From contig JADJVC010000001.1 in assembly GCA_016710685.1 (NCBI GenBank), positions 1 through 64,000 on the forward strand: a stretch of 64,000 nucleotides of DNA. Reading direction: 5' to 3'. The notes under the pieces are model-generated. The model was not told where the DNA came from. It did not search any database and worked only from the letters and a program-made list of their open reading frames with translations. Source of the DNA: Flavobacteriales bacterium. Lineage in GTDB: Bacteria > Bacteroidota > Bacteroidia > Flavobacteriales_F > PHOS-HE28. Below, in pieces: positions 10,406 through 19,006 of this stretch (the first letter of the stretch is position 1; the number at the start of each line of letters is the position of its first letter). A program made the position numbers and the translations under genes.

Positions 10406-11599
10406 CTACCGTGGTGGACGTATGTCCATCATTTGACCGCGTCGGCGCTGGAACGCCACCACGAAGAGCAGCGCACCCACCATCAGCAAGGCGCCGCCGA
10501 TGTACGGCGCGCTGAAGTGCAGGCCGTAGAGCGCCCCACCCAAGAGCGGCCCCGCGATACGTGCCAATGAACCGAAACTCTGGTTCACGCCCAACACTTG
10601 GCCTTGCTCCTTGCCACTGGCCAAGCCGCTCAGGAGGGAGGTGATGCTCGGCATCATACAGCCGTTGGCGCACGTCAAAAGCGCCAAGGGTATCAATTCC
10701 CACGGCAAAAAATGCCCAACCGGTACTAAGGGAATGCCCAATAGGCCCAGCCCCATCAAGATGCAGCCGTAAACCATCAGTTTCTGCTCGCCGAACTTCC
10801 GCGCCAGCATGCCAACCATGCCACCCTGCACAATGGCCGAGCTGAAACCGATGAATGCGAACATGTAGCCGATGTGCGCCTCGTCCAGCCCGTAGCGCTG
10901 TTCCCAGAGCAAGGCCGCTGTGATCGTCATCATACTGAAGGCGGTGATGTAGATGAAGCTGGTGAGGAAGAGGTCCCGGTAACGCGGATTGCCCAAGGCT
11001 TGAATGGCTTGCGTAACGGGCTTCATTTGCACCTTGTGCGTGTTGTCGCGCCCATGGTGGCTTTCCGGCAGAAAAGCAAGCACCAGCGCGAAGTTCACGA
11101 GGCTTAGGCACATGGCGGCATAACCCACTGCGTCCATGCCGTAGTGCTGTTTGATGAAGCCGCCGATCGGCGGGCCGAAGATGAAACCCAAGCCGAAAGC
11201 GGCACCGATCATGCCCAGGGCCTTGGCGCGGTTCTCCCGCTCGGTTACGTCAGTGATGTACGCCTGTGATGTGGCGATGTTGGCCGAGCCTACCCCGGCC
11301 ATAGCGCGCGCCAACAGCAGTACGGCAATGGTGTGCGCATTGGCCAACAACAGAAAAGCCATGGCGGTGATCAATACCGTGCCCGCGATAACCGGACGGC
11401 GCCCGTGCTTGTCGCTCAAGCTTCCCCAGAACGGCGAAAAGATGAAGTTCATGAGCGCATACACCGCCATGATGAGGCCCACCATGAGTGACGAAGCGCC
11501 CAGCTCCGTGGCATAGATCGGCAGAATAGGAATAACGATGCCGAAGCCCAACAGGTCGATGAAGACCGTGAGGTACAGGATGTAGAGCTTGCGGTCCAT
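10406..11599 (-). CDS. MFS drug/proton antiporter, TetA-like
   Basis: A 397-residue, 12-helix major facilitator of the DHA1 (TetA-like) group in the inner membrane. It shows LGFGIVIPILPIYATELGAS in helix 1, the loop 2-3 motif GSLSDKHGRRPV, and the antiporter motif with AFGLGFIFGPPIGG in helix 5. Such proteins export drugs or small metabolites in exchange for protons. The substrate cannot be read from sequence. The gene stands alone between sucD and ndh. The 189-base gap to sucD holds short GTCCATCCG repeats but no gene. Confidence 0.85.
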   Translation of the reverse strand: MDRKLYILYLTVFIDLLGFGIVIPILPIYATELGASSLMVGLIMAVYALMNFIFSPFWGSLSDKHGRRPVIAGTVLITAMAFLLLANAHTIAVLLLARAMAGVGSANIATSQAYITDVTERENRAKALGMIGAAFGLGFIFGPPIGGFIKQHYGMDAVGYAAMCLSLVNFALVLAFLPESHHGRDNTHKVQMKPVTQAIQALGNPRYRDLFLTSFIYITAFSMMTITAALLWEQRYGLDEAHIGYMFAFIGFSSAIVQGGMVGMLARKFGEQKLMVYGCILMGLGLLGIPLVPVGHFLPWELIPLALLTCANGCMMPSITSLLSGLASGKEQGQVLGVNQSFGSLARIAGPLLGGALYGLHFSAPYIGGALLMVGALLFVVAFQRRRGQMMDIRPPR

Positions 11600-11660
11600 G
11601 CGGGGCGCGAAATTATTGTGTCTGAGTTGCCAGTTTTCACGGAGTTATCGAGAAGCAGTC

Positions 11661-11705
11661 GTCGGCAGTCCCGGTACCTGTACCGATACCCTGTACCAGA
11701 AACTC
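11661..11705. repeat. Seven-base tandem repeat element, copy 1
   Basis: The segment starts GTCGGCAGTC and ends CAGAAACTC, with GGTAC/GTACC/ATACC units spaced about seven bases apart between them. A longer version with the same ends lies at 18241-18294. It fills most of the gap between the MFS gene start and the ndh stop. Confidence 0.6.
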
Positions 11706-11728
11706 ATCACCGACCAGTTCATCTGCAT

Positions 11729-13102
11729 CTACCCTAACCCTGCGTACCAATGCCTGTACCCCAAACTGAATTTCCAGGCCGGCGCGGCCAAATCACTTAT
11801 CCACTGGCCCGAAACCTTCCGCACATACGGCCGAATGATCAACCGGATCGTGTTCTTCCAGCTCAGGTATTTCCAAGCCCAATTGGTCAAAACCATTACG
11901 CGGCTTCGGAAACCAACGATGCTCATCAGGTGGACGAACAACCATAAGAACCACGCGACAGGCCCGCCGAAGTGGAATTTCCCGATGTCCACCACAGCCT
12001 TGTACCGCCCGATGGTGGCCATGGAGCCCTTTTCGCGGTAAACGAAGGGTTCCCATTCATTCGGGGTTTTTCGCAATAGGTTTTTAGCCAATTGCTCGGC
12101 GTGTTGAATGGCGACGGGTGCCACTTGCGGATGCCCTTTTGGCCAAGCTTCGTCTGCCGTGCTTTGTGCAATATCGCCAATTGCGTAGATGTTCGTTGTG
12201 CCTTCTATCCGGTTAAATGCGTCGGTCCGATACCGGTTGGAACGATCGTCCTCGGAAGTTCCCAGGCCTTGTATGGGCGCGCCTTTTACGCCAGCCGCCC
12301 AGATCACCGTATTGGTTTCCATCGTGCCGCCATCCTTGAAGATGAGCCGATCTCCGTCGTAATCCGTAACGCGCTTTCCGAAGCCAACATGCACGCCCAG
12401 TTCGGTGAGGTATTCCAAGGCCAACTTTTGTGCCTTGGGCGAGAAATTTCCGAGCACTGCGCTGTTGCTGTCCACAAGGTGGATCTGCATGCGTTCGTTC
12501 GGCATTTCGCGGTACTCGTGTTTCAGAATGGTCTTGCGGATCTCCGCCAAAGCACCGGCCAGTTCCACACCGGAAGGGCCTCCGCCCACGATCACGAAGT
12601 TGAGCCGCTGCCGCTGCTCCTGTTCATCATCCATGTACAAAGCGGCCTCGAAGTCCTGCAAAAAGTCACTGCGGATGTCCAGCGCCTGGTTGATGCTCTT
12701 CAACTGCATGGCCTGCGATGCCACTTGCCGGTTGCCAAAGAAATTCGTCACGGTGCCCGTCGCGATCACCAAGTGGTCGTAGGGTACCGGCCCGTGGTCT
12801 GTTTCTACGCGGTTTTCCGCCGGGATCACGCACAAGACTTCGCCCATGCGGTAGATCACGTTCGACATGGGACCAACTGTTCGCCGGAACGGGTGTGCAA
12901 TGCTGTCCGCACCCAAGCTGCCCGTGGCCACTTGGTAAAGCAGCGGTTGAAAACAGTGGTAGTTGTTCTTGTCCAGCAGGATCACCTTGAAAGGCTTGCC
13001 CGCCAAGCGCTGCACCAGTTTCAAACCACCAAAACCGCCGCCCACAACAACAACGGTGGGGTAGGTGAGGGCGTCAAAAGCGACGCGTTCTGCAGTAGGC
13101 AT
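11729..13102 (-). CDS. ndh: Type II NADH dehydrogenase (NDH-2)
   Basis: A 457-residue FAD enzyme that passes electrons from NADH to the quinone pool without pumping protons. It has two dinucleotide folds: VVVVGGGFGGLKLVQRL near residues 17-33 for FAD and NFVIVGGGPSGVELAGALAE near 168-187 for NADH. The motif NIYAIGDIAQ near residue 325 is typical of the flavin-binding C-terminal part. The tail has hydrophobic and amphipathic stretches (WFLWLFVHLMSIVG) that would attach it to the membrane. The start is fixed by ACCTTTGCGCC placed directly before the ATG. It is divergent from mnmE. Confidence 0.92.
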   Translation of the reverse strand: MPTAERVAFDALTYPTVVVVGGGFGGLKLVQRLAGKPFKVILLDKNNYHCFQPLLYQVATGSLGADSIAHPFRRTVGPMSNVIYRMGEVLCVIPAENRVETDHGPVPYDHLVIATGTVTNFFGNRQVASQAMQLKSINQALDIRSDFLQDFEAALYMDDEQEQRQRLNFVIVGGGPSGVELAGALAEIRKTILKHEYREMPNERMQIHLVDSNSAVLGNFSPKAQKLALEYLTELGVHVGFGKRVTDYDGDRLIFKDGGTMETNTVIWAAGVKGAPIQGLGTSEDDRSNRYRTDAFNRIEGTTNIYAIGDIAQSTADEAWPKGHPQVAPVAIQHAEQLAKNLLRKTPNEWEPFVYREKGSMATIGRYKAVVDIGKFHFGGPVAWFLWLFVHLMSIVGFRSRVMVLTNWAWKYLSWKNTIRLIIRPYVRKVSGQWISDLAAPAWKFSLGYRHWYAGLG

Positions 13103-13134
13103 GGCGCAAAGGTCGGGGTTGCGCGGCGAGGGCC

Positions 13135-13170
13135 ATCAGCTAATCAGCTAATCGATCTAATCCGCTAATC
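13135..13170. repeat. ATCAGCTA eight-base tandem array
   Basis: ATCAGCTA occurs twice in tandem, followed by degenerate units ATCGATCTA and ATCCGCTA, in the gap between the divergent ndh and mnmE genes. Related arrays lie at 25148 and, inverted, at 30589. No coding potential. Confidence 0.7.
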
Positions 13171-13210
13171 CTCTTCCTATGCGCACCTTTGCGTCCGATT
13201 TTTGCGGACC

Positions 13211-14599
13211 ATGTACACCCCGGATACCATAGCAGCACTGAGCACCGCCCCGGGCACGGGCGCCATCGCGGTGGTGCGCATCAGTGGTCCGGACACGCAG
13301 CAGATCATGCACGCGGTTGCACCGTCCATGTTGCTTACACCGGAGCCGCGCGAAGCGGTGTTCGTGCGCTTGCGCGATGCGGATGGCGCGGTGGACGAGG
13401 GGCTGCTCACCTGGTTCCCCGGGCCGCACAGCTATACCGGCGAGGATGTCGCGGAGATCAGCGTGCACGGTTCGCCCTACATCCAGCAACGTATGCTGGA
13501 AGCTTTGCTGGCCGCGGGCGCGCGCTTGGCGAAGCCCGGTGAGTTCACCCAGCGAGCCTTCCTGAACAAAAAGCTGGACCTCAGCCAAGCGGAGGCCGTG
13601 GCGGACCTTATCGCCAGCGGATCACAAGCCGCGCACAAGCTCGCACTGCAGCAATTGCGCGGCGGCTACAGCAAGCAGATCGAGGGCCTGCGCGAGCAGC
13701 TCATCAGCTTAAGCGCCTTGGTGGAACTGGAACTGGATTTCGGAGAAGAGGACGTGCAGTTCGCAGATCGCGCCGAGTTGACCCTGTTGCTCGATGGCAT
13801 CGTAGCCGTATGCGACACGTTGATCGGCAGCTTCCGCTACGGAAATGCAGTGAAACAAGGCGTTCCCGTGGCCATCGTGGGCGCGCCCAACAGTGGGAAA
13901 AGCACCTTGCTGAATGCCCTTTTGCAGGAGGATCGCGCCATCGTGAGCGACGTGCCCGGCACCACGCGCGATACCGTGGAGGAAACCATCAGTCTCGGTG
14001 GCGTGCTGTTCCGGTTTATCGACACGGCCGGCATTCGCAATACGAAGGACACGGTTGAAAAACTCGGGATCGAGCGCAGCTACAAAAGAGCTGCCGAGGC
14101 CAGCATCGTCGTGCTTCTCGGCGATGCGGCCACCTTGAGCGAAGGCGCTTTCCGCACCCAAGCGGACATGCTGCGGAAAAGGATAGGCGAAGGGCCTGTG
14201 ATCATCCCCGTGCTGAACAAGGCTGATCTTGTTCCGTCGGGACAGGTGCAAGCCGTGAAAAATGGAAGGGCGGTCATGGAGGCAAAGCCGGTTATGCACA
14301 TCTCAGCGAAGAACGGTGCCGGGCTTGAAGATCTGAAGGACCGTTTCGTTGAGCACGTGCGCCAGCTGAACACGGGCGAAAGCGACATCGTAGTGACGAA
14401 CGCCCGCCATGTGGAGGCCTTGACAAACGCACGGACAGCGCTGCTTTCAGCGAAGGGGGGCGTGGAGGACGGCATCAGCGGGGAGCTGCTCGCAACGGAC
14501 CTGCGGCAGGCTCAATTTCACCTTGGTGCCATCACTGGGCAAATCACTGTGGACGATTTGCTGGGGAGCATATTTTCCCGCTTCTGTATCGGGAAGTGA
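13211..14599 (+). CDS. mnmE: tRNA uridine-5-carboxymethylaminomethyl(34) synthesis GTPase MnmE
   Basis: MnmE works with MnmG to modify the wobble uridine of certain tRNAs. I place the start at ATG 13211 (MYTPDTIAALST), not at the TTG nine bases earlier. The N-terminal folate-binding domain has APGTGAIAVVRISG and GEFTQRAFLNKKLDLSQAEA. The inserted Ras-like G domain shows VGAPNSGKSTLLNAL (P-loop), GTTRDTVEE, DTAGIR and NKAD. The protein ends FCIGK, the conserved C-terminal motif with the catalytic-site Cys. At 462 residues it has the family's usual length. MnmG is not in the window. Confidence 0.96.
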   Translation: MYTPDTIAALSTAPGTGAIAVVRISGPDTQQIMHAVAPSMLLTPEPREAVFVRLRDADGAVDEGLLTWFPGPHSYTGEDVAEISVHGSPYIQQRMLEALLAAGARLAKPGEFTQRAFLNKKLDLSQAEAVADLIASGSQAAHKLALQQLRGGYSKQIEGLREQLISLSALVELELDFGEEDVQFADRAELTLLLDGIVAVCDTLIGSFRYGNAVKQGVPVAIVGAPNSGKSTLLNALLQEDRAIVSDVPGTTRDTVEETISLGGVLFRFIDTAGIRNTKDTVEKLGIERSYKRAAEASIVVLLGDAATLSEGAFRTQADMLRKRIGEGPVIIPVLNKADLVPSGQVQAVKNGRAVMEAKPVMHISAKNGAGLEDLKDRFVEHVRQLNTGESDIVVTNARHVEALTNARTALLSAKGGVEDGISGELLATDLRQAQFHLGAITGQITVDDLLGSIFSRFCIGK

Positions 14600-14620
14600 G
14601 CAAGGGCTTGGCTTTTTTAA

Positions 14621-14668
14621 TGTAACACAAGTGCATATAACAGTGCTGTTACATGCACTTTTGTTACA
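14621..14668. repeat. 48-base near-perfect palindrome between convergent genes
   Basis: Two 23-base arms, TGTAACACAAGTGCAT... at 14621-14643 and its near reverse complement at 14646-14668, differ at two positions and are separated by two bases. A T run precedes it on the + strand but no T tract follows on either strand, so it is not a classic intrinsic terminator. It sits in a 217-base gap between the ends of mnmE and folE; nothing else is visible there. Confidence 0.75.
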
Positions 14669-14816
14669 CTATTTCAACTTGTAACCCAGCTTTTCGTTGG
14701 CAAGGAAACCGCGTGGATCGCCCCTGTTTATGATTTGGCGTGAAAACGCTATTAGGGGGCACTTTTAACAATGGTTTGGGTGGGGTCTGGTGGCACTTCC
14801 GGGCGCTGAATGCCTA

Positions 14817-15470
14817 TCACTTCAATGCACCCACGAATGCCTGTCGCTCTTCCTTTTCGCGGAAGCGACCGCCATAATAGCTGGTGATGGTGGAACTCTT
14901 CGTGTCCTCAACCCCACGCGCAGCCACGCATTGGTGATCCGCCTCGATATACACTGCCACATCCTCAGTACCGAGTGCGTCCTGCATGCCTTGGGCGATC
15001 TGCATCGTGAGCCTTTCCTGCACCTGCGGTCGCTTGGCGTAGTAGCCCACGAGCCGGTTCAACTTGGACAGGCCCACCACCTTTTCCCCGGGGAAGTAGG
15101 CCACATGCGCCTTGCCGATGATGGGAAGGAAATGGTGTTCGCAGAACGAGTGCAGTGTGATGTCCTTTTCCACCAACATCTCCGAGTAGCCGTAGGTATT
15201 GGCGAAGGTGGTGATGGTCGGGAAGTTCCGTTCGTCCAAGCCGCTAAAAATCTCCTTGACGAACATCTTCGCTACCCGTTGGGGCGTGTCGCGCAGGCTG
15301 TCATCGCTGAGGTCCAGTCCCAAGGTCTCCATAATCTTCCCGAAGTGCTGCTGGATCACGGCCATCCTTTCATCGTCGGAAATCAATTTCGGTACCGTAT
15401 GCAAATGGAGCGTCACGTTCGTTTCTGGTAGTGTCGCGGCGGCGTTGCCGTTGGTGTGTGTGCACGCCAT
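14817..15470 (-). CDS. folE: GTP cyclohydrolase I FolE
   Basis: FolE converts GTP to 7,8-dihydroneopterin triphosphate, the first step of folate and pterin synthesis. The 217-residue protein shows HSFCEHHFLPIIGKAHVAY with zinc ligands Cys and His, LSKLNRLVGYYAKRPQVQE, and IEADHQCVAARGV with the third zinc ligand Cys. Its start codon overlaps the stop of the upstream flavin reductase by one base (TGATG), which suggests coupled translation. Confidence 0.96.
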   Translation of the reverse strand: MACTHTNGNAAATLPETNVTLHLHTVPKLISDDERMAVIQQHFGKIMETLGLDLSDDSLRDTPQRVAKMFVKEIFSGLDERNFPTITTFANTYGYSEMLVEKDITLHSFCEHHFLPIIGKAHVAYFPGEKVVGLSKLNRLVGYYAKRPQVQERLTMQIAQGMQDALGTEDVAVYIEADHQCVAARGVEDTKSSTITSYYGGRFREKEERQAFVGALK

Positions 15471-16135
15471 CAGAACTGTACGTCGATCATTTCCTCGCTC
15501 GCGCCCAAGCTGGTAAGCGCGCTTTTCACTGCGTGTACAAAGCCTTCCGGGCCGCAGGTGTAGAATGGCTGGCGGAAGTTCGTAATGTGTGTCTTGAGGA
15601 AGTCCGCACCCACCATGCCGTGTAAGTGGCCGGGCACTTCCTGCTTCGACAGCACGCTGTGGAAGTCCTCGCCGAGCCAGCCGCGGAACTCATCTTCCAT
15701 GAAAACGTCCTCTTTTTTCTTATTGAAGAAGAACAGGCTGTTCCCTGCCAAGGCGTTGTCCACTTTTTTCTGCCGAAGGATGGCGATGAAGGGCGTCATG
15801 CCCGTTCCGCCCGCTATGAACACGCCGGGGCCTTTGAGCGCGACAGTTTCAAACGGCTCACCGATGATCACCTCATCGCCCACCTGCAGCTTGGCGATCT
15901 GCTCCGTCATGCCATGGTGGTCCGGGTAACATTTGATGGTGAGCTCCAGGTTGTCGGCCGTTTTGAGACCGGTGAAGGTGAATGGCGATACCTTGTCCAG
16001 CACGGGCGGCAGGTCCAGTTTAAAGTCGATTGCTTGGCCAGCGGTGAACTTGTAATCATGCGGCCGCTCCAACGTAAGCCGGACCACATCGTGTGTGAGC
16101 TGTTCCTTGTTCAGGATGGTGACGCTGTATTCCAT
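15470..16135 (-). CDS. Ferredoxin-NADP-reductase-type flavoprotein
   Basis: A 221-residue flavoprotein with an FAD-binding beta-barrel (TAGQAIDFKL, SPFTFTGLKT) and an NAD(P)-binding fold (FIAGGTGMTPFIAILRQ, FYTCGPEGFVHAV). It has no iron-sulfur domain of its own, so it probably reduces a separate ferredoxin or flavodoxin. It is in an operon with folE and follows the DoxX gene by seven bases. The electron partner is unknown; the ferredoxin at 44274 is one option in the window, by inference only. Confidence 0.8.
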   Translation of the reverse strand: MEYSVTILNKEQLTHDVVRLTLERPHDYKFTAGQAIDFKLDLPPVLDKVSPFTFTGLKTADNLELTIKCYPDHHGMTEQIAKLQVGDEVIIGEPFETVALKGPGVFIAGGTGMTPFIAILRQKKVDNALAGNSLFFFNKKKEDVFMEDEFRGWLGEDFHSVLSKQEVPGHLHGMVGADFLKTHITNFRQPFYTCGPEGFVHAVKSALTSLGASEEMIDVQF

Positions 16136-16142
16136 TGCGTTC

Positions 16143-16547
16143 TTAGTTGAGTTGGGCTTTCTTCGATTCCAAAATACCGGTTAATCGAGCGAGAACGTAT
16201 GCGCCAAGGGCCATTACGATATCACGCACTGCTACATCCAAATAAGTTCCACTGAGGACCAAGGTGCAGGCAATTATCAGCAGCCAAGCCGCCACAATCC
16301 AAGCTCCAATACGCGGGATGCTGAGTACAAGTAGGCCAGCCACGATCTCTACCACCCCTACAATCATCATGAACGTATCAGCGCTCAAAGGCAACAAAGT
16401 CTGCAAGCCGGGAGAGACATAGTTGGACCAGTGGGTCAATAGGTTGGTGAACTTGTCTGCGCCGGCTGCGATGGGCACAAGGCCATACGTGACCCGCCCC
16501 AGTTGTTGAAGACTCTGTACTTGGGAAAGAACTGTATTGTTCGTCAT
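16143..16547 (-). CDS. DoxX-like four-helix membrane protein
   Basis: A 134-residue protein with four hydrophobic segments (around LGRVTYGLVPIAAGADKF, FMMIVGVVEIVAGLLVL, IGAWIVAAWLLIIACTLVL and DIVMALGAYVLARL). The length and the AADKF-like first helix match DoxX/DoxD-like small membrane proteins, often linked to redox functions. It is divergent from the ECF sigma factor at 16717, with a possible operator between them, and heads the run doxX-like, reductase, folE. Confidence 0.7.
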   Translation of the reverse strand: MTNNTVLSQVQSLQQLGRVTYGLVPIAAGADKFTNLLTHWSNYVSPGLQTLLPLSADTFMMIVGVVEIVAGLLVLSIPRIGAWIVAAWLLIIACTLVLSGTYLDVAVRDIVMALGAYVLARLTGILESKKAQLN

Positions 16548-16625
16548 TTGATGCTCGTTGTTTAGGGGTTAAGACAGGCATTCATGCCAGTTTTTTCATC
16601 CATTGGATGCAAGGATTCTGCTTTA

Positions 16626-16642
16626 GTTACAGAAGTTGTAAC
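16626..16642. promoter_or_regulatory. Possible operator GTTACA-N5-TGTAAC between divergent genes
   Basis: GTTACAGAAGTTGTAAC is a perfect 6-base inverted repeat with a 5-base spacer, placed between the divergent DoxX-like and sigma-factor genes about 75 bases upstream of each start. Dimeric regulators of the CRP/FNR type bind sites of this shape. The regulator is not identified. Confidence 0.35.
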
Positions 16643-16716
16643 CTTTGTGTCGAACGGGCATCCAATGCATGCGCCATCAACGAAGTACGCGCACGGATTA
16701 ACAAACAGCGGACCCA

Positions 16717-17382
16717 ATGGAAGCTCTAAAGTATAGTCCCGAACGCCGCTCAACTCTTGCGGAAGGGGAAGTGATAGCCCGCGTCATACTTGGCGAGAAG
16801 GGTCTTTATGAGATTTTGATGCGGCGTTACAACCAAACGCTTTTCCGTGCTGTACGCAGCTATTTGGACCGGCAGGAGGATGTGGAGGACGCCATGCAGG
16901 AGACATACTTGAAGGCCTATGCAAAGCTGGACCAGTTCAAGGGAGACGCGGCTTTCTCCACTTGGTTGGTGCGAATCGGCATCAACGAGTCCTTACAAAA
17001 GCTACGTAAGTCGCGCACATTGCGGGTTCACACGAACCCCGACGTTCGCATGGAACAATTGCAGCAATTACCAGATAACGGACAGATGAACCCGGAGCAA
17101 CGCACCATCCAAGGAGAGAGCAAAAGGCTTATGGAACAGGCCATTGACAAGCTTCCTGAAGCTTACCGCGCCGTGTATATGCTGCGCGAAGTGGAAGGTA
17201 TGAACGTTGCCGAGGTCGCTCATTGTTTGGACATCTCCGAGGCCAATGTGAAGGTGCGCCTGCACCGCGCGAAGTCCATGCTGAAGGAATCCATCTGGGG
17301 TGCGCATGCAGGTGCCGCCGCATTCGAGTTCGGGAACAGCCACTGCGACCATATCGTAGCGGCGGTAATGGCGCGGATCTGA
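16717..17382 (+). CDS. ECF-type RNA polymerase sigma factor
   Basis: A 221-residue sigma-70 family protein. Region 2 is seen as YNQTLFRAVRSYLDRQEDVE, MQETYLKAYAKLDQF and FSTWLVRIGINESLQKLRK. Region 4 follows as LPEAYRAVYMLREVEGMNVA then EVAHCLDISEANVKVRLHRA, the helix-turn-helix for -35 recognition. There is no anti-sigma gene next to it. The divergent DoxX-like gene and the shared operator-like site make autoregulation or control of that operon possible (inference). It is closest in look to ECF factors of the SigW/RpoE group. Confidence 0.88.
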   Translation: MEALKYSPERRSTLAEGEVIARVILGEKGLYEILMRRYNQTLFRAVRSYLDRQEDVEDAMQETYLKAYAKLDQFKGDAAFSTWLVRIGINESLQKLRKSRTLRVHTNPDVRMEQLQQLPDNGQMNPEQRTIQGESKRLMEQAIDKLPEAYRAVYMLREVEGMNVAEVAHCLDISEANVKVRLHRAKSMLKESIWGAHAGAAAFEFGNSHCDHIVAAVMARI

Positions 17383-17433
17383 GTTAGAGGGAATTAACAC
17401 ACACTTGAAGAGAGGTCATCAGCGTTGAACCAT

Positions 17434-18195
17434 TCACTTTGCCGCTTCCTGCCAGATTTTCCAAGCTTCATCCGCCTGCGCATTCAACATGCCCAGCCCA
17501 CCAACGGTCTTTGCCCCCTGTTCCTTTCCCTGCCGAAGGAAGACGGTTTCCTCCGGATTGTAGACCAGGTCGATCAACGCATGTTTGGCGGTGAGCGCGG
17601 CGTAGGGCAGGGGCGGCGCGTCCTTTACATCGGGTTGCATACCCAACGGGGTGGTATTTATGATCAACCGACATACGCGCAGAATGGTCGGGTCGATCAG
17701 GTCCCAAGTAAGATCCCCGCGTTCCCTGCTCCGGCTTACAATGCGAAAGCGGATGCCCATTTCGCGCAGCACGAATGCCACGGCACGGCTGGCGCCACCG
17801 CTGCCCAGCACCAAAGCCCGCGCTTTCACGTCACTTCCTTTGTCACGTAAATCGATGGCCATGGGGCCGATCAAGGAGCGGAACCCCGCCACGTCGGTGT
17901 TGTACCCTTTGGTCCTGCCATTCTTGATCACGATCGTGTTCACCGCGCCCACCGCGGCCGCCAGAGGATCCAGTTCATCCAAATACGGGATTACATCCTC
18001 TTTGTACGGAATGGTGACGTTAAGCCCTTGCAGCTCCAGATTATTTTTCAGCAGATCCGGAAAATCCGAAATTTCAGCCAGTTCGAACAGATCGTAAAGG
18101 TGGTCCTTCAGCCCGACCTTGGCGAAGACCTTCGTGAAATGATCCTTGCTGAAGCTGTGCCCCAGTTTCCGTCCAATAAGGCCGTAGCGCTGCAT
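17434..18195 (-). CDS. aroE: Shikimate dehydrogenase
   Basis: AroE reduces 3-dehydroshikimate to shikimate with NADPH in aromatic amino acid synthesis. I start it at ATG 18195 (MQRYGLIGRKLGHSFSKDHF); an in-frame extension to 18297 runs through repeat sequence and is unlikely. LGHSFSK, NVTIPYKEDVIPYLD (catalytic Lys) and LGSGGASRAVAFVL (NADP loop) are diagnostic. The 253-residue length fits. It is the last gene of a leftward group that starts with the TPR protein at 21590. Confidence 0.95.
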   Translation of the reverse strand: MQRYGLIGRKLGHSFSKDHFTKVFAKVGLKDHLYDLFELAEISDFPDLLKNNLELQGLNVTIPYKEDVIPYLDELDPLAAAVGAVNTIVIKNGRTKGYNTDVAGFRSLIGPMAIDLRDKGSDVKARALVLGSGGASRAVAFVLREMGIRFRIVSRSRERGDLTWDLIDPTILRVCRLIINTTPLGMQPDVKDAPPLPYAALTAKHALIDLVYNPEETVFLRQGKEQGAKTVGGLGMLNAQADEAWKIWQEAAK

Positions 18196-18240
18196 TGGTG
18201 CAAGATAAGGCAGTTGGCAGTGGCAGTCGCAGCCGGCGGC

Positions 18241-18294
18241 GTCGGCAGTCACGGTACTCAGTACCCAATACCCTGTACCCAATACCAGAAACTC
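18241..18294. repeat. Seven-base tandem repeat element, copy 2
   Basis: Units of the form GGTACTC, AGTACCC, AATACCC, TGTACCC, AATACCA follow each other every seven bases, flanked by GTCGGCAGTC and GAAACTC exactly as at 11661-11705. It lies just upstream of aroE and downstream of the DedA gene. Confidence 0.7.
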
Positions 18295-18307
18295 CAATCA
18301 CCAATCC

Positions 18308-18970
18308 TCAATTCCCCGCCTGCTTCGGCGCAAAACGCATCCGCGCGAACTCGATCACCATGGGCAAAACGGAGATGAAGACGATCCCCAAGATCACCAA
18401 TTCGTAGTTCTTCTGCACGAAGGGATGCTGCCCGAAAATGAAGCCGGCCATGAGCAGGAGACTGATCCAAAGCACGCCTCCCATAATGTCGTAGGGAAGG
18501 AATTTCTTGCGATAATCCATTTTTCCAACCCCAGCTACGAAAGGCGTAATTGTGCGTACGATGGGCACGAAACGCGCGATGATGATGGTCCGCACACCGT
18601 ACTTCTCGAAGTAGCCGTGCGTTTTCGCCAAGTCCTTGTCCCGTACCAACCTTTTGCCGAAAAGCTTCCATTCCGTGACCCGCTCCCCGAAGTACCTGCC
18701 GACCCAATAGTTGATGTTATCACCCAGGATCGCAGCAACGATCAGCAAGCCCAGTAAATAGAAAATGTTCAACGAGCCGATCGCCGCCAAGGAACCGGCC
18801 ACGAACAAGAGTGAATCCCCGGGCAGAAAGGGCATCACCACAAAGCCGGTCTCTACAAAAATGATCATGAACAGCAGCAAATAGATCATGTTGCCATGGT
18901 CGCTGATGAAGACTGGCAGCGTCTCGTTGAGATGCGTAATGAAGTGCCAGAAGGAGAGGAGTAGGTCCAT
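18308..18970 (-). CDS. DedA-family (VTT domain) membrane protein
   Basis: A 220-residue polytopic protein of the DedA/SNARE-associated (VTT) family. Members of this family affect lipid carrier or phospholipid flipping and envelope stability. It shows FVETGFVVMPFLPGDSLLF near residues 38-56, a re-entrant loop signature, and later FVPIVRTITPFVAGVGKMDY with the family's conserved Arg and Gly. Four to five further hydrophobic segments follow. The gap to the rhodanese gene is 36 bases, so co-transcription is likely. Confidence 0.92.
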   Translation of the reverse strand: MDLLLSFWHFITHLNETLPVFISDHGNMIYLLLFMIIFVETGFVVMPFLPGDSLLFVAGSLAAIGSLNIFYLLGLLIVAAILGDNINYWVGRYFGERVTEWKLFGKRLVRDKDLAKTHGYFEKYGVRTIIIARFVPIVRTITPFVAGVGKMDYRKKFLPYDIMGGVLWISLLLMAGFIFGQHPFVQKNYELVILGIVFISVLPMVIEFARMRFAPKQAGN

Positions 18971-19006
18971 GGGAAGGAATGAAATAGGTGGAATGCAATG
19001 CGGGGT

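Noticed and set aside
10251..11111. A 286-codon - strand frame over the MFS gene
   Set aside because: It is the shadow of the transporter in another frame, with no plausible family.
14621..14668. An intrinsic terminator for mnmE or folE
   Set aside because: No T tract follows the hairpin in either direction of transcription, so it was listed as a palindrome only.
18196..18297. An N-terminal extension of aroE by 34 codons
   Set aside because: It translates the seven-base repeat and gap; AroE proteins begin at the MQRYGLIG-like segment.
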